From an uncultured Candidatus Puniceispirillum sp. (GTDB taxonomy: Bacteria; Pseudomonadota; Alphaproteobacteria; Puniceispirillales; Puniceispirillaceae): DNA of 64,000 nucleotides. The stretch covers positions 186,001 through 250,000 of the forward strand of contig CAJJBY010000006.1 in assembly GCA_905182545.1 (NCBI GenBank), given 5' to 3'. This document shows positions 7,986-16,784 of the stretch, piece after piece; position 1 is the stretch's first letter, and every line of letters starts with the position of its first letter. The notes under the pieces are model-generated. The model was not told the DNA's origin and made no database searches. It worked only from the letters and a program-made list of their open reading frames with translations. The position numbers and the translations under genes are program-made.

Positions 7986-8761
7986 GTGACAGCATTTTAT
8001 GGGGTTGAATTGCCGACCGCCTTCATGCTTGGGACGGCGCAATATCCATCGCCAGCAATTCTTGGCGCGGCTTTTCGCGAGTCTGCGGCATCGGTTGCGA
8101 CGGTTTCGGTTCGGCGCGAGGCCGCTGGCGCACAGGCAGGCGAGGGGTTTTGGCGGCTTATTCGCGATCTTGGTGTGCATTTGTTACCCAATACCGCCGG
8201 TTGTCATTCACCAAGCGAGGCGATCACCACGGCAAAAATGGCACGCGAATTATTTGAAACCGACTGGATCAAGCTTGAAGTCATCGGCCATAGCGATAGT
8301 TTGCAACCCGATCCCGTTTGGTCTTGTGGAAGCGGCGGCCAGCCTTTGCCGTGACGGGTTTAAGGTGTTTCCCCTATACGACCGAAGATCTGGTTCTTGC
8401 TGACCGGCTTCTTGATGCTGGCTGCGAGGTGCTGATGCCTTGGGGCGCACCAATTGGTACCGGATTGGGGCTGGTGAACCCCTATGGTTTGCGAAGCTTG
8501 CGCGCGCAATATCCTGATGTGCCGATGGTTATTGATGCGGGGCTTGGCCTGCCATCACAGGCGGCGCAGGCAATGGAAATGGGGTTTGATGCGGTGCTGC
8601 TGAATACTGCGGTTGCCAAGGCTGGTGATCCGGTGGCGATGGCCATCGCGTTTGCCAAGGCGATTGAGGCTGGCAAGCTTGCCAGAAACGCCGATCCGAT
8701 GGATCCGCGCGATATGGCCGCGCCATCTACCCCGCTGATTGGAAAAGCATTTTTACAATGA
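7986..8761 (+). CDS. thiG: thiazole synthase ThiG (two single-base frameshifts)
   Basis: TIM-barrel enzyme condensing deoxyxylulose 5-phosphate, dehydroglycine and ThiS-bound sulfur. The start is GTG at 7986, five bases after AAGGAGG. Three frames must be joined: first to [14 protein letters not shown] (with the Schiff-base lysine in DWIKLEV), then [18 protein letters not shown], then [31 protein letters not shown] to the end. The joins fall at CCC (8313-8315) and CCCC (8371-8374), each consistent with one extra C. Corrected, it has 257 codons, the family length. Homopolymer errors are likely, but real loss cannot be excluded. The end overlaps thiE by 4 bases. Confidence 0.9.
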
Positions 8762-9354
8762 ATCTTGATCGGTTTTATCCCATTTTTGATCATCCTGACT
8801 GGCTGGTGCGCATGTTGCCATTGGGGGTTAAGCTTGTGCAAATGCGGATCAAGGATTTGCCAGCGGATGAAACCCGCGCGGCGTTGCAACGATCAAAGCA
8901 ATTATGCGATGCGGCGGGTGCTATCATGGTGGTGAATGATTTTTGGGAAATAGCGATTGATCTTGATTGTGATTGGATTCACCTTGGTCAAGAAGACCTT
9001 GACGATGCTGATATGGCGGCAATCCGGCGTGCTGGCCTGAAAATAGGCATTAGCACGCATGATGAGGATGAACTTGATCGTGCCTTGGCTGAACAGCCTG
9101 ATTATGTTGCGCTTGGGCCGGTTTATCCAACAATTCTGAAAAAAATGAAATGGGTTGAACAGGGGCTGGATCGGGTTCAGCAATGGAAAAACCACATTGG
9201 TGATTTGCCGCTTGTTGGGATTGGCGGCATGACGATTGATCGCGCCGCAGGGGTTTATGCGGCTGGTGCTGATATCGTGTCGGTTGTGACCGATATCACA
9301 TTGAATGAAAATCCTGAAGACCGCCTAAAAGGCTGGGTAAAGGCAACAAGATGA
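8758..9354 (+). CDS. thiE: thiamine-phosphate synthase
   Basis: 198 aa TIM-barrel protein that joins HMP-PP and thiazole phosphate to thiamine phosphate. Typical motifs are VQMRIKD (residues 22-28), [24 protein letters not shown] (pyrophosphate and metal site), [30 protein letters not shown] and the terminal [11 protein letters not shown] phosphate-binding segment. KTK is replaced by ILKKMK after the PVYPT motif, a tolerated variation. It overlaps thiG by 4 bases and thiF by 4 bases. Confidence 0.95.
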   Translation: MNLDRFYPIFDHPDWLVRMLPLGVKLVQMRIKDLPADETRAALQRSKQLCDAAGAIMVVNDFWEIAIDLDCDWIHLGQEDLDDADMAAIRRAGLKIGISTHDEDELDRALAEQPDYVALGPVYPTILKKMKWVEQGLDRVQQWKNHIGDLPLVGIGGMTIDRAAGVYAAGADIVSVVTDITLNENPEDRLKGWVKATR

Positions 9355-10334
9355 ACCGGTATGACCGACAGATCAGCGTTGCTGAATTTGGGGTTGATGG
9401 TCAAAAAAAACTGGCTGCGGCCAAAATTCTTGTTGTTGGGGCTGGGGGGCTGGCAAGCCCTGTTTTGCAATATTTGGCAGGCGCCGGGCTTGGTCATATA
9501 AAGGTGATGGATTACGATATTGTCAGCGTGAACAACATGCACCGGCAAACGATTTTTCGTACGGATGATCTTGGGCTAGCCAAGGCTGGTGCGGCTGCAA
9601 CAAATATGCGTGGCTTGAACCCTGATTGCCAGATGACGCCGATAATCGAGCCGCTAACGCCTGATAATATCGCATCACATGCCAGTGATGTCGATCTGGT
9701 GCTGGATTGTGCCGACAGTTTTGCTGTTAGCTATAGTCTTTCCGATTATTGTTTGAATCGGTTGCCATTGATCCATGCGTCGGTTGTTGGAACAGCAGGC
9801 TATGTTGGCGGGTTTTGTTATAATGCGCCAAGCCTTCGTGCAGTTTTTCCTGATTTGCCAAAACGGTTTGGCAGTTGCGCCGAAGATGGTGTTTTGGGGC
9901 CAATTGTTGGCATTATCGGATCGCTTCAGGCGCAAATGACCCTTGCTGTCATCACTAAACAACTCTCATCACCACTTGGCCAGCTTGTGACTTATGACGC
10001 CATTGGAAATCGGTTTGGTGGGTTCCGCTTTGATGGGGTCGAAGAACCCGATGCGTCGCTGGCATTTGTCAGCCCGTTGCAAATAAAAAGCGGTGATCTT
10101 GTGATTGATTTGCGCGGGGCGGACGAGGCTGATTTGATCACTGCCGATGCGCAGCGGCTTGGCATTGATCAGATCACACCCGGTTTACCCCTCAATGGCG
10201 TTGGACATGTTGTCTTTTGCTGTCGGTCTGGCCAACGTGCATGGGCAGCGGCAGAAAAACTTTCTGGATTCTGGTCAGGATCCATTTCACTGATCGCGAC
10301 TGGCGATCAAAATTTTATACGAAAAAGAGGTTGA
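9351..10334 (+). CDS. thiF: ThiF/MoeB-type adenylyltransferase
   Basis: 327 aa. E1-like enzyme adenylating the ThiS C-terminus. The nucleotide-binding VVGAGGLASPVLQYLAGAGLG lies at about residues 26-46, DYDIVSVNNMHRQ follows (the conserved arginine-containing segment), and DLVLDCADSFAVSY precedes the catalytic half. The C-terminal ~75 residues (GDLVIDLRGADEADL ... VVFCCRSGQRAWAAA) look like a reduced rhodanese domain with a CRSGQRA active-site-like loop, as in MoeB-rhodanese fusions. Sulfur activation could thus be built into the same protein. It ends 2 bases before thiY. Confidence 0.92.
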   Translation: MNRYDRQISVAEFGVDGQKKLAAAKILVVGAGGLASPVLQYLAGAGLGHIKVMDYDIVSVNNMHRQTIFRTDDLGLAKAGAAATNMRGLNPDCQMTPIIEPLTPDNIASHASDVDLVLDCADSFAVSYSLSDYCLNRLPLIHASVVGTAGYVGGFCYNAPSLRAVFPDLPKRFGSCAEDGVLGPIVGIIGSLQAQMTLAVITKQLSSPLGQLVTYDAIGNRFGGFRFDGVEEPDASLAFVSPLQIKSGDLVIDLRGADEADLITADAQRLGIDQITPGLPLNGVGHVVFCCRSGQRAWAAAEKLSGFWSGSISLIATGDQNFIRKRG

Positions 10335-10336
10335 AG

Positions 10337-11275
10337 ATGAAAAAGTATCTTATTGTTTTGTTTTGTTTATTGCTAAGCACACCTTTGCAGGCGCAAGACC
10401 GGATAACGCTTTTGCTGGATTGGTTTATCAACCCTGATCATGGGCCAATTATCATTGCTCAGGAAAAGGGTTATTTTGCCGATGCTGGTCTTGATGTTGA
10501 GGTGATCGCCCCGGCCGATCCTGCTGATCCACCAAAAATGGTGGCAGCCGGAAAGGCGGATCTCGCCGTTTCCTATCAGCCGCAATTGCATCTTCAAGTT
10601 GCCGAGGGCATGCCCCTTGTTCGGGTTGGAACCTTGGTGGCGACACCGCTAAATTGTCTGCTGGTGCTCAAAGATGGCAAGATTAAATCCATTGCTGATC
10701 TAAAGGGAAAAAAGGTTGGATTTTCCGTGGCTGGTGTTGAAGAAGCCCTGTTGACAACGGTTTTGGCGCGGAACGGCCTGTCGATGAAGGATATCGAACT
10801 GGTGAATGTGAACTGGTCCTTGTCGCCATCATTAATGTCGGGACAGGTTGATGCAGTGATCGGTGCCTTTCGCAATTTTGAATTAAACCAGATGGATATC
10901 GAAGGGGTTCCGGGGCGTTGTTTCTATCTTGAAGAAGAAGGTCTTCCTGCATACGACGAATTGATCTATGTCGCCAATCCTGATCGCATGAATAAGGATG
11001 TTGTTCGCCGGTTCTTGCAGGCAACCGAGCTTGCAACACAATTCATCGTTAATCATCCGCAAGAAAGCTGGAAAATTTTTAAAGGTACAGCCAAGGAATT
11101 GGATGATGAATTGAACGCTCGCGCATGGAAAGACACCCTACCACGCTTTGCCTTGCGTCCTGAGGCGTTGGATGAAGGCCGCTACAGCCGCTTTGAAAGC
11201 TTTTTGAAAGAGGCGGGTCTGTTAAAGGATATTCGTCCTGTATCGAAACTAGCTATTGATTTGGGGGCACAATGA
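10337..11275 (+). CDS. thiY: thiamine-precursor ABC transporter substrate-binding protein
   Basis: 312 aa from the ATG at 10337, chosen because a classic signal peptide (MKKYLIVLFCLLLSTPLQAQ) starts there and AGAGG lies 7 bases upstream. It is a periplasmic NMT1/THI5-like binding protein: LLLDWFINPDHGPI, EKGYFADAGLDVEV, KADLAVSYQPQLHL and the VEEALL segment are family motifs. Relatives bind formylaminopyrimidine or HMP. It lies in the TPP-regulated operon with thiZ (ATPase) and thiX (permease), so pyrimidine-precursor uptake is the likely role. It overlaps tenA by 4 bases. Confidence 0.92.
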   Translation: MKKYLIVLFCLLLSTPLQAQDRITLLLDWFINPDHGPIIIAQEKGYFADAGLDVEVIAPADPADPPKMVAAGKADLAVSYQPQLHLQVAEGMPLVRVGTLVATPLNCLLVLKDGKIKSIADLKGKKVGFSVAGVEEALLTTVLARNGLSMKDIELVNVNWSLSPSLMSGQVDAVIGAFRNFELNQMDIEGVPGRCFYLEEEGLPAYDELIYVANPDRMNKDVVRRFLQATELATQFIVNHPQESWKIFKGTAKELDDELNARAWKDTLPRFALRPEALDEGRYSRFESFLKEAGLLKDIRPVSKLAIDLGAQ

Positions 11276-11946
11276 CAGAATATGGTCATAGTTTTGCCGC
11301 TTGGCGCAAGGCAATAGGGCCGGCATGGCAGGATTATGTCTGCCATGATTTTGTAACCGGATTGGGCAGTGGCACGCTGCCCAAATCGGCCTTTTTGCAT
11401 TATCTGGTTCAAGATTATCTGTTTTTGATCCATTTTTCGCGGGCGTGGGCGCTTGCCGTTACCAAGGCCGATGATGTTGCTGAAATGCGCGCCTGTGCGG
11501 CAACGGTGAATGCGCTTGTCAATGACGAGATCAGTCTGCATATCCGCATTTGTGCGGCGGCAGGCATTGATGAGGCCACATTATTTTCCGCCACCGAAGA
11601 AACCGCCAATCTGGCTTATACGCGCTATGTTCTTGATGCCGGTCATTCGGGTGACTTTCTGGATTTAATGGCTGCCTTGGCGCCTTGCGTGCTTGGTTAT
11701 GGTGAAATTGGCGCAAGGCTGCTGGCCGCAGGTCATGACGCGGCCTATGCCGATTGGATCGAAACCTATGGTGGCGAGGATTATCAGCAGGTTTGCCGCG
11801 ATGTTGGAACATTGATCGATAATGCGGTGTTGCGCCGGCTTGGTGAGCAACCGACAAAAAGCCCGCGTTGGGCTGGGCTTTGCCAGCGTTTTGCCACAGC
11901 GACAAGGCTTGAGGCTGGATTTTGGCAAATGGGGCTTAACAGGTGA
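11272..11946 (+). CDS. tenA: aminopyrimidine aminohydrolase TenA
   Basis: 224 aa all-helical enzyme. The cysteine in LAPCVLGYGEIG (residue 139) is the TenA_C catalytic nucleophile, and the aromatic HYLVQDYLFLIHFSRA helix is conserved. TenA_C hydrolyses aminomethyl-HMP (or thiamine breakdown products) to HMP, which ThiD then phosphorylates. Its position between the transporter's binding protein and ATPase genes supports salvage of imported degraded pyrimidines. Starts and stops overlap both neighbours by 4 bases. Confidence 0.95.
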   Translation: MTEYGHSFAAWRKAIGPAWQDYVCHDFVTGLGSGTLPKSAFLHYLVQDYLFLIHFSRAWALAVTKADDVAEMRACAATVNALVNDEISLHIRICAAAGIDEATLFSATEETANLAYTRYVLDAGHSGDFLDLMAALAPCVLGYGEIGARLLAAGHDAAYADWIETYGGEDYQQVCRDVGTLIDNAVLRRLGEQPTKSPRWAGLCQRFATATRLEAGFWQMGLNR

Positions 11947-12725
11947 CAGTCAGTAAGGCAAAATCGGCACAGTCGCAACAAATGGCGCAGGGGGAATTAA
12001 TGTCCAATAGTCCAGCGTTGCATTTTCATGGCAGTGCCGCAATTGCTGGAACGCCTATTTTCGATCCGCTTGATCTTGATATTGCCGCGGGGAAATGGAC
12101 CTGTCTTCTTGGCGCGTCCGGAGTTGGCAAAACAACGGTTTTGCGGCTGCTGGCAGGGCTAGGCGACCATATTGATCATGTTGGATCCATCAGGACAAGC
12201 GATGGTCAATTGCTTGCTGGCCGTATTAGCCTGATGGCGCAAACCGATAATCTGATGCCGTGGCTCGATGTTTTTGACAATATTGTGATTGGCAGTCGGC
12301 TTCGCGGGGATGCGGTTGATGGTGATAGGGCTGAAAGGCTGATCGAACAGGTTGGCCTTACCGCGCACCGACATAAAAAGCCAAATGCTCTATCGGGTGG
12401 CCAGCGTCAAAGGGTGGCCTTGGCACGCACCTTGATGGAAGGCAGACCCATTGTCCTGCTGGACGAGCCTTTCTCGGCGCTTGACGCCAAAATTCGTGCG
12501 GAAATGCAGGAATTGGCCGCAGGTTTGTTTGCTGGCAAAACCGTATGTTTGATCACGCATGACCCCGGTGAGGCTGCACGGCTTGGCGATGTGATTTTCG
12601 TGATGAATGCAACTGGATTACACAGCGTTACCCCGCCATCATCGCCGGTGATACGCCCCTATGATGCGCCTGATGTTCTGGCCTGTCAGGGACAGCTTTT
12701 GCGGCTGCTTCGTGAGTCGTCATGA
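11943..12725 (+). CDS. thiZ: thiamine-precursor ABC transporter ATPase
   Basis: 260 aa. Walker A is LLGASGVGKTT, the signature is ALSGGQRQRVALART and Walker B is IVLLDEPFSALD; the switch histidine is in CLITHDPGEAARLGD. The GTG at 11943 overlaps the tenA stop (GTGA), but an ATG at 12000 (MSNSPALHF) is an alternative that removes 19 non-conserved residues. Energises uptake through ThiX with ThiY as receptor. It is close to the nitrate/sulfonate/taurine ATPase group, as expected for a thiZ. Confidence 0.92.
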   Translation: MTVSKAKSAQSQQMAQGELMSNSPALHFHGSAAIAGTPIFDPLDLDIAAGKWTCLLGASGVGKTTVLRLLAGLGDHIDHVGSIRTSDGQLLAGRISLMAQTDNLMPWLDVFDNIVIGSRLRGDAVDGDRAERLIEQVGLTAHRHKKPNALSGGQRQRVALARTLMEGRPIVLLDEPFSALDAKIRAEMQELAAGLFAGKTVCLITHDPGEAARLGDVIFVMNATGLHSVTPPSSPVIRPYDAPDVLACQGQLLRLLRESS

Positions 12726-13462
12726 TGCGCGCGCTGCGCATCATCGGGGTGACCATGTTCATTCTGTCTTTATGGCATCTACTTGTTGTTTTGACGGGCT
12801 TGCCTGCCTTTATCCTGCCATCACCGGCACGCGTTGGCATGGCTTTGATTGGCAATCTCGAATTGATTGCGCATCATGCCAGCGTAACCATGGCCGAAGT
12901 GATGATCGGCTTGCTTCTTGGTGCGGTTCTTGGGGTGGCAACGGCGATCAGTCTGGCGCAGTCGCCGATCGCCCGTGTTGTTGTGCGGCCGATGATGGTT
13001 CTTAGTCAGGCTTTGCCGGTTTTTGCCTTGGCACCGGTTTTAACGCTGTGGCTTGGCTATGGCTTGTGGCCCAAAATCATCATGGCCTTGCTGATCATCT
13101 ATTTTCCGGTGACTTCGGCGTTTTTTGACGGTTTGATGCAAACGCCGCGCGGCATGCTTGATCAGGCAAAGGTCATGCAGGCGCGGCCATGGCAGATTAT
13201 GCGTCATATCCGCATTCCGGCCGCCGTTCCGGCATTGGCATCGGGATTGCGGTTGGCTGCGGTCTATGCGCCGATTGGCGCAATCATTGGTGAATGGGTT
13301 GGCGCGTCACAGGGGCTTGGCTATCTAATGCTCTTGGCAAATGGCCGCGCCAAGATTGATTTGATGTTTGCCGCATTGATCGTATTAGCGGTTTTGACCC
13401 TATTGCTGCATGCGTCGGTTGACCGGCTGTGCAGCTATGTGGTGCGGCGTCAACAGGCCTAG
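12722..13462 (+). CDS. thiX: thiamine-precursor ABC transporter permease
   Basis: 246 aa inner-membrane protein with about six hydrophobic segments. The EAA loop is recognisable ([35 protein letters not shown]), where the ThiZ ATPase docks. Last gene of the operon. Its TAG stop shares a CTAG tetramer with the stop of the convergent queF gene, leaving no room for a separate terminator. Confidence 0.93.
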   Translation: MMRALRIIGVTMFILSLWHLLVVLTGLPAFILPSPARVGMALIGNLELIAHHASVTMAEVMIGLLLGAVLGVATAISLAQSPIARVVVRPMMVLSQALPVFALAPVLTLWLGYGLWPKIIMALLIIYFPVTSAFFDGLMQTPRGMLDQAKVMQARPWQIMRHIRIPAAVPALASGLRLAAVYAPIGAIIGEWVGASQGLGYLMLLANGRAKIDLMFAALIVLAVLTLLLHASVDRLCSYVVRRQQA

Positions 13463-13908
13463 CCGCGTCCACGATAGCCGGCCACACCTTGATCAGGCAC
13501 CCACGTGCCTTCAGGAATGGAGCCATGCTGCCAAAACACATCAATCGGAATGCCGCCACGCGGATACCAATAGCCGCCAATCCGAATCCATCTTGGCGAC
13601 AAGAGCGCAATCAGCTCTTTGGCAATATCAACAGTGCAGGCTTCATGAAAAGCCTGATGGTTGCGAAAGCTGCCAAGATATAGTTTTAGCGATTTTGATT
13701 CGACCATCCATTGGTCGGGAATATAATCAATGACGAGATGCGCGAAATCAGGCTGAGCGGTTACCGGACAAAGCGAGGTGAATTCGGGCTGGGTAAATCG
13801 GGCAACAAAATTGCAGTCAGGATGAGGATTGGGAACGCGTTCCAGTTCGGCTTCTTCTGGGCTGTTTGGCTGTTTGGCGGCTTGACCAAGCGCTTTCAAA
13901 TTTTTCAT
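13459..13908 (-). CDS. queF: preQ1 synthase (NADPH-dependent 7-cyano-7-deazaguanine reductase)
   Basis: 149 aa from the ATG at 13908 (GAGGATAAG just upstream); an upstream ATG at 13965 would add 19 unrelated residues. The short unimodular QueF type. The catalytic cysteine is C47 in [13 protein letters not shown] with the partner aspartate D54, and the NADPH-binding [15 protein letters not shown] and FHE (zinc/substrate) motifs are intact. Reduces preQ0 to preQ1 on the way to queuosine in tRNA. It is convergent with the thiamine operon and divergent from speD. Confidence 0.96.
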   Translation of the reverse strand: MKNLKALGQAAKQPNSPEEAELERVPNPHPDCNFVARFTQPEFTSLCPVTAQPDFAHLVIDYIPDQWMVESKSLKLYLGSFRNHQAFHEACTVDIAKELIALLSPRWIRIGGYWYPRGGIPIDVFWQHGSIPEGTWVPDQGVAGYRGRG

Positions 13909-14099
13909 CTTATCCTCGTTCTGCAATGTTCTACAATGACGGTCCGTACCCATGAAAAGGGTCATAAACCAAGGCGAATACGCCGTTGGCCTCAGGCTTT
14001 TTCATATCCAGCCTTTTTGGTCAAGTCTCTTTTGCAAAACGGCGGGCAATCAGACGATCAAGACCGGCTAAATTGCACTGGTCAGATTACATTATAAAA

Positions 14100-14114
14100 A
14101 ATATTAGTAATATT
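14100..14114. promoter_or_regulatory. AT-rich 15-bp palindrome in the queF-speD interval
   Basis: The 339 bases between the queF and speD starts (13909-14247) contain no convincing gene. Within them AATATTA-G-TAATATT forms a perfect 7+7 palindrome with a one-base centre, preceded by an AT-rich run (TTATAAAAAA). This could be an operator or part of a promoter for either divergent gene. A frame starting with ATG at 14167 continues into speD, but its 27 residues are unlike SpeD and it lacks a good Shine-Dalgarno. Confidence 0.3.
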
Positions 14115-14247
14115 GCATTTCATGCTTGTGCTTTTGCTTTTAGACCGCTAACAGAAGCGCGTTGCGATGACCGATCCCAACTCGCAGATCGTGCGGGGGG
14201 TGCTAAGGCATTGCTGGTTCATCTACTGGTTCCGAAAGGGGTGCGTC

Positions 14248-14778
14248 ATGGATAACGCCAACCTTTTCCAACTGGGGATAGGTCTGGCAACGGGCACCCA
14301 AGCGGAAGGTTTTGACAGCGGCAATGATGCTGCGCGTCATAACGACTCTGATCATGCATATCATGGGCTAAAACTCGTCAGCGATGAATCTCGGGATGAT
14401 CATTTTATTTGCCGTGGGGGCAAGATTTTTGCCGGTACACATCTCATCATCGAGGTGGTTAATGGTACCGGTCTTGATAATGAAGATTTGATTCAATCCG
14501 CATTCCGGCGCTGTGTTGATGAATGCGGCGCAACCTTACTTCACATTCATACGCATAAATTCAGCCCGCAAGGCGTTTCTGGCGTTGCCGTTTTGGCCGA
14601 AAGTCATATTTCGGTTCACACATGGCCGGAAATTGGCTATGCCGCCTTTGATGTGTTCATGTGTGGCGATGCGCAGCCATGGAATGCGGTTGGTGTTTTG
14701 GCGGAAATGTTTGAAACCGCTGATGTTCGGGTTCGCGAATTGCTTCGCGGCGATGGCGTTGTGGAAGGTTTGCTATGA
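14248..14778 (+). CDS. speD: S-adenosylmethionine decarboxylase proenzyme
   Basis: 176 aa from the ATG at 14248, preceded by AAAGGGG about 6 bases upstream. The self-cleavage site is LAE-SHISVHTWPE, so Ser119 becomes the pyruvoyl cofactor. His124 and Cys139 (in FDVFMCGDAQP) are the processing and catalytic residues of the small bacterial class. The N-terminal ~45 residues before LKLVSDES are longer than in minimal homologues. Supplies decarboxylated SAM to SpeE, which it overlaps by 4 bases, giving a spermidine operon. Confidence 0.92.
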   Translation: MDNANLFQLGIGLATGTQAEGFDSGNDAARHNDSDHAYHGLKLVSDESRDDHFICRGGKIFAGTHLIIEVVNGTGLDNEDLIQSAFRRCVDECGATLLHIHTHKFSPQGVSGVAVLAESHISVHTWPEIGYAAFDVFMCGDAQPWNAVGVLAEMFETADVRVRELLRGDGVVEGLL

Positions 14779-15623
14779 GCGAGCGTTTTACCGAAACATT
14801 GCATGATGACTATGCGCAATCGCTTGGCGTGGCCAAAGTCCTTTATGACAATAACAGCAGCTTGCAGCATATTCAGGTCTTTGAAAATGACCGCTTTGGG
14901 CGGGTGTTGACGCTTGATGGTGTTGTGCAAACAACCCAAGGCGATGAATTTATCTATCATGAAATGTTGACCCATGTTCCGATTTTGGCGCATGGCAATG
15001 CAACCCGTGTTTTGGTCATTGGTGGCGGCGACGGCGGTATGGCGCGTGAAGTATTGCGCCATAAGTCGGTTGAAAAAGTCACGATGGTCGAAATTGACGA
15101 AGGTGTTGTTGCCTTTTCCAAAACCTATCTGCCAAGCCTGTCAAATGGCGCATTTGATAATCCGCGCCTTGATCTGGTGATTGCTGATGGTGCCAACTTC
15201 ATGGCCACATCAACCGATGAATTTGACGTCATCATCATTGATTCAACTGATCCTGTCGGGCCAGGCGAAGTGCTGTTTACAGATAGTTTTTATGGCCATG
15301 CCAAACGTCGGCTTGCCAAGGATGGGGTTCTGGTAACGCAAAATGGCGTTCCGTTCATGCAGCCAAGTGAATTGACCGGCACGATGCGCGCCTTTCAAAA
15401 GCTTTTTGCCGATTGGGGATGCTATATTGCCAGCATACCAACCTATACAGGTGGCCCAATGGCTTTTGGCTGGGGCAGTGACAGCAGCAAAGCAAGAGAT
15501 GTTGATGTTGCCGTTCTGACCAAGCGTCTTGAAGCGGCTGGTCTTGATCTTGGCTATTACACGCCTTCAGTTCATAAGGCCGCCTTCAGCCTGCCGCGTT
15601 ATATCGAAAAGCTATTGCCCTAA
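14775..15623 (+). CDS. speE: spermidine synthase
   Basis: 282 aa. Aminopropyltransferase that transfers aminopropyl from decarboxylated SAM to putrescine. Motifs: the N-terminal QSLGVAKVLYDNNSSLQHIQVFEN beta-strand domain, LDGVVQTTQGDEFIYHEML, the VIGGGDGGMAREVLRH nucleotide loop, VEIDEGVV, and DSTDPVGPGEVLF with the catalytic aspartate. Translationally coupled to speD. No terminator-like stem is obvious in the short gap before the next gene. Confidence 0.97.
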   Translation: MSERFTETLHDDYAQSLGVAKVLYDNNSSLQHIQVFENDRFGRVLTLDGVVQTTQGDEFIYHEMLTHVPILAHGNATRVLVIGGGDGGMAREVLRHKSVEKVTMVEIDEGVVAFSKTYLPSLSNGAFDNPRLDLVIADGANFMATSTDEFDVIIIDSTDPVGPGEVLFTDSFYGHAKRRLAKDGVLVTQNGVPFMQPSELTGTMRAFQKLFADWGCYIASIPTYTGGPMAFGWGSDSSKARDVDVAVLTKRLEAAGLDLGYYTPSVHKAAFSLPRYIEKLLP

Positions 15624-15675
15624 CGCCGATTGCGCGGCTTAATGAGCCGCGTTAACTAGGTAACTGGGTCTTTTG

Positions 15676-16548
15676 ATGGTATCTGCCAACATCAAGGGCG
15701 CCATTTTGATGACAATTGCGCGTTTTGCATTTGTCACAAATGACGTTTTTATGAAATTTCTATTTGTTGATATGTCTGTGTTTCAGGCGATGTTTTTGCG
15801 CGGTACTGTGGCGGTGCCGATCATCGCCGGTCTTGCATGGTACCGCAATTGCCTTTTGGTTTGCCTAAGCATGGCTGATTTTGGCCTTTTGTCGATCCGC
15901 GCTGCGGCACAAATTGGCATGGCTAGCTGTTTTTTGACGGCGCTTGCCCATATGCCAATCGCCAATGTTTCGGCCATTATGCAGATCGTGCCTTTATCGC
16001 TGATTGTGGTGGCGGCGCTGTTTCTGGGCGAAGTGATTGGGTGGCGGCGCTGGAGCGCGGTTGTGATTGGGTTTTGCGGGGTGTTGATGGTGATTCGTCC
16101 GGGAACCGATGATTTTAATAGCTATTCAACACTTGCTGTTGGGGCGGTGGCATTTGCCACGGTCAATGATGCGGTGACGCGCCATTTGCCGAACCGTGTG
16201 CCAGCCCTATTTGCGGCGCTGTTTACGGCAATTGGCGTCTGCCTGTTTAGCGGCGCAATGACCTCGGCGATACCGTGGCAGGCGATTTCTGCCTTTAACT
16301 GGCTGATCTTGTCATTCTGCGGGCTTAGCGTTGCTGCGGGATATTTCTTTCAGGTGATGACAATGCGGTTTGGCGATCTAAGCTTTGTCGCGCCATTTCG
16401 ATATATCGGGCTGGTTTGGGCGGTTTTATTGGGGGCGTTGCTGTTTGGCGAATGGCCCGATGGCTGGACCGGATTTGGCACAATCCTTGTTGTTCTAAGC
16501 GGTCTTTATTCATTTTATCGCGAGCACCAGCAACGTATTGCCAATTAG
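15676..16548 (+). CDS. EamA/DMT-family transporter (paralogue 1)
   Basis: 290 aa with ten predicted membrane segments, in two repeated EamA halves. Conserved stretches include FVTNDVFMKFL near the start, MPIANVSAIMQIVPL near residue 95 and GEVIGWRRWSAVVIGFCGVLMVIRPG. A close paralogue lies at 21270-22151 with nearly the same motifs. The solute is unknown; relatives export amino acids, SAM or nucleotide derivatives. The start is taken at the ATG at 15676 rather than the preceding TTG. Confidence 0.88.
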   Translation: MVSANIKGAILMTIARFAFVTNDVFMKFLFVDMSVFQAMFLRGTVAVPIIAGLAWYRNCLLVCLSMADFGLLSIRAAAQIGMASCFLTALAHMPIANVSAIMQIVPLSLIVVAALFLGEVIGWRRWSAVVIGFCGVLMVIRPGTDDFNSYSTLAVGAVAFATVNDAVTRHLPNRVPALFAALFTAIGVCLFSGAMTSAIPWQAISAFNWLILSFCGLSVAAGYFFQVMTMRFGDLSFVAPFRYIGLVWAVLLGALLFGEWPDGWTGFGTILVVLSGLYSFYREHQQRIAN

Positions 16549-16784
16549 CCATTGCCCATGGCCAAAATAAGCGCCGGATTTAGTGGTATTATGCTTGTGA
16601 GTCGCTACAATCAGTATATTAGCGATACGATATGGACGCCAATCTGACTATCTATTTGACTATTCATTTGACTGGCAATCTGCTTGGTCAATCCAAAGGA
16701 ATTCACGCACCAAAGCGCCTTTGCGTTTCATGCTAAACCGGCCTGATTATCTGTCTGGTTACTGTTATCTCTAGGAGCAAATTC

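Noticed and set aside
14167-14247. N-terminal extension of SpeD from an ATG at 14167
   Set aside because: The added residues do not resemble SpeD, and the ATG at 14248 has the better ribosome-binding site.
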